Below are positions 1 to 5,357 of a stretch of DNA of 5,357 nucleotides, in pieces; positions within the stretch are counted from its first letter, which is position 1, and each line of letters opens with the position of its first letter. The notes beneath the pieces are model-generated. The model was given only the letters and a program-made list of their open reading frames with translations. It was not told the origin of the DNA and did no database searches. Position numbers and translations under genes: made by a program. The DNA lies in assembly GCA_029960905.1 (NCBI GenBank), contig JASBVU010000147.1:1-5357 (forward strand), read 5' to 3'. Source of the DNA: Thermoanaerobacterium sp. (lineage in GTDB: Bacteria > Bacillota > Thermoanaerobacteria > Thermoanaerobacterales > Thermoanaerobacteraceae).

Positions 1-545
1 TTAAATGAAACACATGCAATACTTCAGAGAATGAGAGAATTGACAGTTCAAGCTGGTAATTTAGGTACAAATCAGACAGAAGATTTACAAGCAATACAAG
101 ATGAAATAAATCGTCTAAATGAAGAAATTACAGGTATTAGTGAACGTACTCAATTTAATGGGAAAACATTGCTTAATGGATATTATACATCTACACCATT
201 GATATTCCAGATAGGGGCTAATCAAAATCAACAAATGAGTTTGACAATTGGTGCAATGGATGCTACTACTTTAGGAGTAAATACTATATCTGTAACGACT
301 TTTGCAAGTACCTCAGATATTAACGCAGCTTTAAGTGCCATTGACGCTGCTATAAATACGGTTTCTTCACAACGTTCTGCTTTAGGTGCTACACAAAACC
401 GCCTCGAACATACAATTAACAACTTAGGTGTTGCATCAGAAAACCTCACAGCAGCAGAATCACGTATAAGAGATGTAGATATGGCAAAAGAGATGATGGA
501 ATTCACAAAAGACAACATACTGAACCAAGCAGCGACAGCAATGCT
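1..545 (+). CDS. hag: Flagellin, 5' exon (partial; N-terminus lies before the window)
   Basis: Flagellin is the structural subunit of the flagellar filament, exported by the flagellar type III system. The frame is open from base 1, so the ATG at 31 is internal, not the start. The first residues, LNETHAILQRMRELTVQAGN, are the conserved N-terminal D1 helix, and NRLNEEITGISERTQFNGKTLLNG continues the N-terminal domain. A short middle region (FQIGANQNQQMSLTIGAM) leads into the C-terminal domain, from about base 310 (DINAALSAIDAAINTVSSQR) to SRIRDVDMAKEMMEFTKDNI. There is almost no variable D2/D3 domain, so this is a compact flagellin. Read straight through, the frame gives LERMAA and stops at 562-564, which is abnormal because flagellins end in a conserved helix finishing near LLR. 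I therefore end the exon after CT at 545 (codon phase 2), and it continues at 902. Family assignment is certain. The exon boundary rests on intron structure and restored protein homology. Confidence 0.93.
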
Positions 546-901
546 TGAGAGAATGGCTGCATGAGCCATTTCTCACAGGCGTCCTGAGAAGCAATTCTCA
601 GGAGTATCACCGGGTGAATTGCTGGAAAAGCCTTAGAGCCCTTTATACCACAGCATAGCCGGAAACGGCAAGTGCGATGGTTTGAAAAATAAAGGGATTG
701 GCCAACCAGCAGCCAAGCTCCTGTACCGAAAGGTTGGAGAAGGTTCAACGATCAGGACATACCACCTAAGGGCATAAAGCCTATGGTGATGAAGTCCGTA
801 GGGTTAAAAGATTTAACCCGAAGCGCCCGGCCCCTATCAGATAACTACTGATAGGATGAAGATATGATCTATTCGGTATCCGAAAGGAACCGGCCTGGAA
901 G
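546..901 (+). ncRNA. Group I self-splicing intron (subgroup IA-like) in flagellin
   Basis: This 356-base element has no reading frame of its own and folds as a group I ribozyme. P1: exon AUGCU (541-545) pairs with the guide GGCGU (578-582), with the canonical U-G wobble (545/578) at the 5' splice site. P1 extension: 546-558 with 564-575. P2: 583-590 with 595-602, GCAA loop. P3: CCGGGTG (610-616) with CGCCCGG (824-830). P4: TGCTGG (620-625) with CCAGCA (706-711). P5: 639-646 with 689-696, topped by GCCG-GAAA-CGGC (658-669). P6: 718-721 with 736-739, GAAA loop. P7: GATCA (750-754) with TGATC (865-869). P7.1: 755-758 with 794-797. P7.2: 801-808 with 812-819. P8: 833-840 with 848-855. P9: 872-876 with 880-884. 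The last base is G901, the expected terminal G. P7.1 and P7.2 between P7 and P3 point to subgroup IA. Group I introns in flagellin genes of thermophilic Bacillaceae are known. All pairings were made by eye; P10 is not obvious. Confidence 0.92.
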
Positions 902-950
902 AGCTCAGGCAAATCAATTACCACAGACAGTATTGCAATTACTCAGATAA
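902..950 (+). CDS. hag: Flagellin, 3' exon (C-terminal 15 residues and stop)
   Basis: This short exon is too small to be seen as a gene alone, but it encodes the universal flagellin C-terminus. A902 completes the split Leu codon (CT|A). The following codons read AQANQLPQTVLQLLR and end at TAA 948-950. Joined to the 5' exon, the protein ends NQAATAMLAQANQLPQTVLQLLR, which closely matches the usual firmicute ending. This helix forms part of the D0 core that packs inside the filament, so splicing is needed for a working subunit. The exon choice is supported by three independent signs: the reading frame, the G at the end of the intron, and the U-G pair at the 5' site. Confidence 0.93.
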
Positions 951-955
951 CACCA

Positions 956-976
956 AGGGGAGGCTTTGCCTCCCTT
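956..976 (+). terminator. Hairpin terminator between convergent genes
   Basis: The stem is AGGGGAGGC, loop TTT, then GCCTCCCTT: seven perfect G/C-rich pairs plus one G-T and one A-T pair, starting six bases after the flagellin stop. A T run (985-989) follows on the + strand but begins eight bases after the stem, so this is not a textbook intrinsic terminator. Its far arm covers the first bases of the stop codon of the minus-strand gene (975-977). On the minus strand no T run follows the hairpin. Confidence 0.6.
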
Positions 977-1553
977 AACTCATATTTTTGGCTTTTAAAA
1001 CTCTTATTTTCCATACTATGCCCCAATAGGTCCTATTTAGCTTATCAGCAATTTCTTTATCAGAGAAACCTCTTTTTTTGAGGTCAATAATTTTGTCTAT
1101 TTCTTCATTTGTATATGAAAGAAATTTCCGACTGTAAAAATTGCTTAAATTTATTCTTCTGTCGTTTTTACTTTCTTTAAGGATTCTTTTATCAATATTC
1201 CATTTATAATCCATTCCATAATCTACATTCATATTGTTCTTGAAAAAGTGATCTCTATAATAAGCATTTTTGCTTCGTGGTGCATATGACGAATTTCCAT
1301 CTCCTAAAATACTATCGATAATTATATTTAACTGATAATTGGTTGGATGTAACTCTCGAATACTTGAGAGATATTTGGCTTCTTTTGCTTTTAAAAGTAA
1401 TTCATGCTGTTTTTTCATATACTCTTTACTTTTTTTGATATTATATTTTGATGCCACTCTCCTGACTGATTGCTCGGATATACCGAGATACTTTGCTAAA
1501 ACTTTATTGTCTGTATTAGGATAAAATTTTTGCAAATATTCTAATTTGTCCAT
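975..1553 (-). CDS. Free-standing homing-endonuclease-like DNA-binding protein
   Basis: The protein has 192 residues and sits convergent to flagellin, outside the intron. Residues 1-45 look like the helix-turn-helix common at the front of phage and intron-associated endonucleases (KVLAKYLGISEQSVRRVASKYNIKKSKEY). A basic linker (46-70) leads to YQLNIIIDSILGDG (73-86), which resembles one LAGLIDADG motif with its acidic end (D85). SKNAYYRDHF (94-103) is reminiscent of the residues that follow this motif in the LAGLIDADG_2 group. Residues 146-190 form a second likely helix-turn-helix (TNEEIDKIIDLKKRGFSDKEIADKLNR). Known LAGLIDADG domains run about 100-150 residues past the first motif. Here only about 60 separate it from the second DNA-binding segment, so the nuclease core may be shortened and inactive, or belong to another fold. 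A role in spreading the adjacent intron is inference. The start at 1553 has GAAGGG 12 bases upstream (1565-1570). Confidence 0.68.
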   Translation of the reverse strand: MDKLEYLQKFYPNTDNKVLAKYLGISEQSVRRVASKYNIKKSKEYMKKQHELLLKAKEAKYLSSIRELHPTNYQLNIIIDSILGDGNSSYAPRSKNAYYRDHFFKNNMNVDYGMDYKWNIDKRILKESKNDRRINLSNFYSRKFLSYTNEEIDKIIDLKKRGFSDKEIADKLNRTYWGIVWKIRVLKAKNMS

Positions 1554-1586
1554 AAAATTATCAGCCCTTCAGATTATTTTTGCCTT

Positions 1587-1595
1587 ATTCTAACA
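1587..1595 (-). promoter_or_regulatory. Possible extended -10 promoter for the endonuclease-like gene
   Basis: On the minus strand this reads TGT-TAGAAT, an extended -10 of the sigma-A type, about 34 bases before the ATG at 1553. No convincing -35 box lies at 16-18 bases. The region is AT-rich, so chance matches are likely. Confidence 0.3.
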
Positions 1596-1624
1596 TACAA
1601 AAAATTGAAATCTATTTTTACAAT

Positions 1625-1651
1625 TAACATCAAATAGAATTTTGTCGATAT
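1625..1651 (+). promoter_or_regulatory. Sigma-28 (SigD/FliA)-type flagellar promoter
   Basis: TAAC at 1625-1628, a 15-base spacer, then GTCGATAT at 1644-1651. The established consensus for SigD/FliA promoters is TAAA, 15 bases, GCCGATAT, so this matches 3 of 4 and 7 of 8 positions with exact spacing. It faces the glycosyltransferase gene and would start transcription near 1658-1660, giving a leader of about 150 bases. It would place that gene in the late flagellar class together with flagellin. The flagellin promoter itself is outside the window and cannot be compared. Confidence 0.65.
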
Positions 1652-1684
1652 ATACATTAAAATGGAATGAGAAGAGGTAGCTAA

Positions 1685-1738
1685 ATGAATCAAAAAGTAT
1701 TATCAAAGAGTTTTGATAAAAAAGCAAGTTTAGAGTAA
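1685..1738 (+). CDS. Possible 17-codon leader peptide or gene remnant
   Basis: ATG at 1685 opens a frame reading MNQKVLSKSFDKKASLE and ending in TAA at 1736-1738. A purine-rich GAGAAGAGG (1670-1678) lies six bases before the ATG, a fair ribosome binding site. It sits just after the sigma-28-type promoter and 68 bases before the glycosyltransferase start, so it would be the first frame on that transcript. The sequence loosely recalls the start of small SAM methyltransferases (KKSFDKAA-type), which could mean a decayed gene, but it is too short to identify. It could equally be chance. Confidence 0.25.
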   Translation: MNQKVLSKSFDKKASLE

Positions 1739-1792
1739 AGTTTTAAATTATTCTAGTTGGTCTGACAACAGAATGAATACAAAAAGTAGATA

Positions 1793-1799
1793 GAGGAGG
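1793..1799 (+). promoter_or_regulatory. Strong ribosome binding site for the glycosyltransferase
   Basis: GAGGAGG ends seven bases before the ATG at 1807. It is a near-complete Shine-Dalgarno match at good spacing, and it fixes the start of the large gene. Confidence 0.85.
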
Positions 1800-1806
1800 A
1801 AATTTA

Positions 1807-4800
1807 ATGAAAAAAGTTTTGATAGGCACTACTGTAAGGCAAAAACCAGAAATTTTAAAAGAGTATTTATTATCACTAAAAAATCTGAAAAAACAGAATT
1901 TAAAAGTAGATTATTGTTTTGTTGACGATAATGTTGATCCAGTTTCAAAAAGTTTGTTAAAAGAATTTAAAGATAACGACTCTATTATTTACATTCTTGA
2001 TTCTAAAAAGGCAGACATAGAGTATATCAAAGATTCCAATACTCATTACTGGAATGAAGAACTAGTTTGGAAAGTTGCCGAAAACAAAAACATGATATTA
2101 AATATGGCCAAAGATAAAGGGTATGATTTTGTTTTCTTTGTGGATTCTGATATAGTACTACATCCTAACACGTTAGAACATTTAGTTTCGTTAAATAAAG
2201 ACATAATAAGTGAAATATTTTGGACTAAATGGAAAAAGAACTTAATTGAATTACCACAAGTATGGCTTTCTGATCAATACAATTTATTTTATAAAAATAG
2301 GGAAGAGAATGTTACAAATGAAACTATCAGTAGACAAATTAATGAGTTTCTAAATCTTTTAAAAGTTCCAGGAGTATATAAAGTTGGAGGAGTAGGAGCT
2401 TGTGTATTAATAAGTAGAAAAGCAATATTGCAAGGAGTTTCTTATGATAAGATATATAATATTTCATTATGGGGAGAGGATAGACATTTTTCCATAAGAG
2501 CAGTAGTATTAGGTTTTGAACTATATGTTGATACACATTTTCCTGCTTTTCATATATATAGAGATGAAGATTTGAAGCGATTAGAGAAGTATAAAAAATA
2601 TATTAGAAAATATAAAAATCATGTTTTTCTACCTGGTGATAGAATAGCAAAAAAAGGTTATAACAGATTGACATTATCTATGATAGTAAGAAATGAAGCT
2701 GATAGGTATTTACCTAATGTATTAAAACAGGCAGCACAATTTATTACAAATGCTGTAATTATTGATGATGCTAGCACTGACAATACAGAAAATGTTTGTA
2801 AAGAAGTCTTAAAAAATATTCCGTTAATTTATCACAAAAATAAATATTCAAAATTTTCTAATGAAGTAGAGTTGCGGAAACAATTATGGGAATTAACAAT
2901 ATCTACTAATCCAGATTGGATTTTGTGTATTGATGCAGATGAATTATTTGAGGATAAAATAGTGAAAGAAATAAATAATCTAATTAATCAACCAGTTTAT
3001 GATGTAATTGCATTCAGAATATATGATTTTTGGAATGATAAACAATATAGAGAAGATAAATATTGGAACGCACATAAAAGATACTGGCCAATGTTAGTTA
3101 GATATCAACCCTTTTTTGAATATCGTTGGAAAGAAACACCTCTACACTGTGGGAGATTCCCAGCGAATATTACAGAATTGCCAATAATGAAATCTAATGT
3201 AAGGATAAAACATTTTGGATGGGCTCGAGAAGAAGATCGAATAAATAAATACACACGATACTTAGCATTAGATAAAGAATTTAAATATGGGATAAAAGAG
3301 CAATATTATTCTATTCTTGATAAAAATCCCAATTTAGTAGATTGGATTGAAGAGGAAAATATAGAAAGTAATCAATCTCTTTCTCTCTGCCTTATTACAA
3401 AAGACGAAGAAAAAAATATAGCTCGTTGTATAAACAGTGTTAAAGATATTGTTGATGAAATAGTTGTTGTTGATACTGGTTCGAAAGATAAAACGGTAGA
3501 GATTGCGAAAAGTTTCGGGGCAAAGGTTATACATGCAAAATGGGAGGATGACTTTAGCAAAGCCAGAAATGTAGCTATAGAAAATGCTACATCTGATTGG
3601 ATATTGTTTCTTGATGCAGATGAAGAAATTAGAAAAGAGGATGTATCAAAAATCAGGCCACTTTTAAATGATGATACGGTAGAAGCGTATATTTTTAAAT
3701 TTATAAATTATGGAGGAACAAATGTAGCAAACGGTTTGACTGAAGTGCATTACAATTTTAGGTTATTTAGAAATAATGGAAAGCTAAAGTATATTTATCC
3801 AATCCATGAAAACCTAAGAAACGTAGAAGAAAACAGATTGCCTATTTTTAAAAAAGCAGATGTGACGATACTTCACTATGGGTATCTTTTAGAAACACGG
3901 ATAGAAAAAAATAAAACAGAGAAATATATTAGGCTTATATCAAAGTACCTTGAAGAACATCCTGATGATAAATTCCAGCACGGTAATCTTGCAGTAGAGT
4001 ATTATAATGCAAAAGAATACCATAAAGCATTGAAACATTTGCTAATAGCCACAAAAGGAATGAATGTTAATTCTCCTTCTGCTACGCGGTTAATAAGATA
4101 TTTGATAGCAACCTATACTGCATTAAAAGACTATGACACAGCATTAAAAATTGCTAATGATGCAAAAGCCTTTTATATTGATATACCTGATTTTAAGTTT
4201 CTTGAAGGTATGATATACGCAGAGCAAAAGCGTTACGAAAAAGCGATAGAAATTTTTAAAGAATGTGTTGCAATGGGAGAATATAATGGAGATTTTATAA
4301 CAATGGGAGGAACAGGAAGCTATCGGGCAAAATATATGACTGCTCTTTGCTATGAAAAACTTAATAAGCTCAATGACGCAGTTAGAGAATATATTGAAAT
4401 ATTGAAAGAAAATCCAAATTATCAAGAAGTGTTTATAAAACTTTTTGATGTGTTGATAAAAAATGAACCGCCTGAGGATGTGTACAGATTTTTTGAAAAA
4501 CATGTGGATACTAAAAATCCTGTAAATAATGCTATATTAGCAAAGTTATATATTAATTTAGGAATGTTTGAAATGGCAAAAAGATATGTTGATAACATAA
4601 ATATCGATATAGAGGGATTAAACAGCTTAAAGGGAACTGTATATTTAGGACTTAAAGATTATAAAAAAGCAATCGAGTATTTTGACCTGGAGTATGGCAA
4701 AGCAAAAGAAGAGGCAACGTATCAAAAAGTGCTGTGTTATATACTTTTAAAAGAAATGGACAAGGCAAAAAATCTATTATGGGAGATATCAGAATCTTCT

Positions 4801-5286
4801 GACAAGAAATTGTATATGACAATAGTTGGAGAAATGAAAGCAAAATTTGAAGAAGTTAGAGATAGTTATTTCAATTTACTTGATATGCTTATTAAATTCC
4901 AAGAATTTGATTTATATAATACAATACTGGGGTTGTATGTAAATAGATTTGGAAGAGAGGACTATGAAAAATATGGACAACTTATGATAAGGTACGGATT
5001 AGAGGATTTAGCTATGGAAGCATATATAAGGGCAGCTGATTTAAACAGCCAAAATCCTGAGGTATATAGATATCTTGCTGAAAGAGCATTAGGACAAGAT
5101 ATGTATGATGAAGCTTTATCATTGGCAGCAAATGCTTTTAATATTGATAGAATGGATATAGATAATTATGTATTGATATACAAGATATACAAAACTATAG
5201 GAAAGCATGATGAAGCTGAAAAAATTGACAGGATGATAAAAGAGATATACCCAGAGATAAATCTCAAGGACAGGGCATCCTTATAA
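1807..5286 (+). CDS. Large multi-domain glycosyltransferase with TPR tail, probably flagellin-modifying
   Basis: This 1159-residue cytoplasmic protein has no signal peptide or membrane segment that I can see. Module 1 (about 1-275) is a GT-A fold with a VLIGTTVR start, DD at 40-41, the metal-binding DSD at 113-115 and WGED at 222-225 as likely catalytic acid region. Module 2 (about 287-500) is GT2-like: LSMIVRNEA, IDDASTDNT (319-327), DAD at 376-378. Module 3 (about 523-715) is the best GT2 match: LCLITKDEEKNI, VVDTGSKDKT (554-563), FLDADEE (601-607), RLFR (652-655) and IHE (666-668). The last two are typical of GT2 enzymes fused to TPRs. From about 720 to 1145 there are tandem TPR-like helix pairs (for example YEKAIEIFKECVAMG, YKKAIEYFDLEY, YDEALSLAANAF), likely a platform for binding the protein acceptor. 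The neighbouring flagellin and the sigma-28-type promoter suggest that it puts sugars on flagellin, perhaps more than one sugar in sequence. Sugar donor and linkage cannot be read from the sequence. Confidence 0.88.
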   Translation: MKKVLIGTTVRQKPEILKEYLLSLKNLKKQNLKVDYCFVDDNVDPVSKSLLKEFKDNDSIIYILDSKKADIEYIKDSNTHYWNEELVWKVAENKNMILNMAKDKGYDFVFFVDSDIVLHPNTLEHLVSLNKDIISEIFWTKWKKNLIELPQVWLSDQYNLFYKNREENVTNETISRQINEFLNLLKVPGVYKVGGVGACVLISRKAILQGVSYDKIYNISLWGEDRHFSIRAVVLGFELYVDTHFPAFHIYRDEDLKRLEKYKKYIRKYKNHVFLPGDRIAKKGYNRLTLSMIVRNEADRYLPNVLKQAAQFITNAVIIDDASTDNTENVCKEVLKNIPLIYHKNKYSKFSNEVELRKQLWELTISTNPDWILCIDADELFEDKIVKEINNLINQPVYDVIAFRIYDFWNDKQYREDKYWNAHKRYWPMLVRYQPFFEYRWKETPLHCGRFPANITELPIMKSNVRIKHFGWAREEDRINKYTRYLALDKEFKYGIKEQYYSILDKNPNLVDWIEEENIESNQSLSLCLITKDEEKNIARCINSVKDIVDEIVVVDTGSKDKTVEIAKSFGAKVIHAKWEDDFSKARNVAIENATSDWILFLDADEEIRKEDVSKIRPLLNDDTVEAYIFKFINYGGTNVANGLTEVHYNFRLFRNNGKLKYIYPIHENLRNVEENRLPIFKKADVTILHYGYLLETRIEKNKTEKYIRLISKYLEEHPDDKFQHGNLAVEYYNAKEYHKALKHLLIATKGMNVNSPSATRLIRYLIATYTALKDYDTALKIANDAKAFYIDIPDFKFLEGMIYAEQKRYEKAIEIFKECVAMGEYNGDFITMGGTGSYRAKYMTALCYEKLNKLNDAVREYIEILKENPNYQEVFIKLFDVLIKNEPPEDVYRFFEKHVDTKNPVNNAILAKLYINLGMFEMAKRYVDNINIDIEGLNSLKGTVYLGLKDYKKAIEYFDLEYGKAKEEATYQKVLCYILLKEMDKAKNLLWEISESSDKKLYMTIVGEMKAKFEEVRDSYFNLLDMLIKFQEFDLYNTILGLYVNRFGREDYEKYGQLMIRYGLEDLAMEAYIRAADLNSQNPEVYRYLAERALGQDMYDEALSLAANAFNIDRMDIDNYVLIYKIYKTIGKHDEAEKIDRMIKEIYPEINLKDRASL

Positions 5287-5320
5287 TTATTCCTTAAGAG
5301 AGGTTGTCAATTCTCAAATT

Positions 5321-5336
5321 AAATCTCCAAAGATTT
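5321..5336 (+). terminator. Weak AT-rich hairpin after the glycosyltransferase gene
   Basis: AAATCT and AGATTT form a six-pair stem with a CCAA loop, 34 bases after the stop codon. The following bases (TCAAATTATAATGG) are not a clean T run, although TTTTT occurs at the very end of the window. The stem is weak and in AT-rich DNA could be chance. Nothing else is recognisable in 5287-5357. Confidence 0.25.
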
Positions 5337-5357
5337 TCAAATTATAATGGCATTTTT

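Noticed and set aside
31..564. A complete 177-residue flagellin starting at ATG 31 and ending at 564
   Set aside because: Conserved flagellin sequence is open upstream to base 1, and the end LERMAA is intron sequence. The true C-terminus is at 902-950.
503..748. Minus-strand 81-codon frame across the intron
   Set aside because: It lies over the structured ribozyme, has no recognisable protein similarity, and is explained as a chance frame.
546..908. Alternative splice with the 5' exon ending CTT (546) and the 3' exon starting GCA (909)
   Set aside because: It is in frame and has a G before the 3' exon, but it deletes the conserved AQ and breaks the U-G pair with the guide at 578-582. The 545/902 choice satisfies protein, P1 and terminal G together.
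565..960. A riboswitch, tmRNA or other structured RNA rather than an intron
   Set aside because: The ordered P3-P4-P6-P7-P8 pairings and the split flagellin frame on either side are specific to a group I intron. There is no tRNA-like or tag-peptide part.
4144..4503. Minus-strand 119-codon frame inside the glycosyltransferase gene
   Set aside because: It is the antisense shadow of the TPR coding region, with a low-complexity Phe/Ile/Cys-rich product and no ribosome binding site.
5304..5348. A sigma-A promoter at the window end (TTGTCA and TATAAT)
   Set aside because: The spacing of 33 bases is far too long, and no -35 box lies 16-18 bases before TATAAT.

Overview
The window looks like part of an AT-rich, low-GC Firmicute. 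A thermophilic anaerobic clostridium of the Thermoanaerobacter/Caldanaerobacter type is the best guess, based on the style of the flagellin, the codon use and the neighbouring genes. I cannot fix the genus from sequence alone. The theme is flagella: a flagellin gene with its end in the window, and on the same strand a very large glycosyltransferase that plausibly decorates flagellin.

The most notable feature is at the left. The flagellin reading frame appears to stop at 562-564, but the true C-terminus (AQANQLPQTVLQLLR, then TAA at 948-950) lies some 340 bases further on. The 356 bases between (546-901) fold as a group I self-splicing intron with recognisable P1, P2, P3, P4, P5, P6, P7, P7.1, P7.2, P8 and P9 pairings, which fits subgroup IA, probably IA2. 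The exons join as CT|A (Leu) and restore a normal flagellin end. The intron is visibly richer in G+C than the DNA around it.

Just downstream, 24 bases past the flagellin stop and on the opposite strand, is a 192-residue DNA-binding protein (975-1553). It has helix-turn-helix-like segments at both ends and a short LAGLIDADG-like motif (IIIDSILGDG). It resembles a homing endonuclease but sits outside the intron. A hairpin between the two convergent genes (956-976) probably ends the flagellin transcript and overlaps the stop codon of the endonuclease-like gene.

The 253-base gap 1554-1806 is divergent. It holds a weak promoter for the endonuclease-like gene, a good match to a sigma-28 (SigD/FliA) flagellar promoter (1625-1651), and a possible 17-codon reading frame. 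The 1159-codon gene at 1807-5286 has three GT-A glycosyltransferase modules followed by a long TPR tail. Its sigma-28-type promoter and its place beside flagellin suggest that flagellin synthesis and flagellin glycosylation are switched on together. After it come 71 bases with one small hairpin and no gene.
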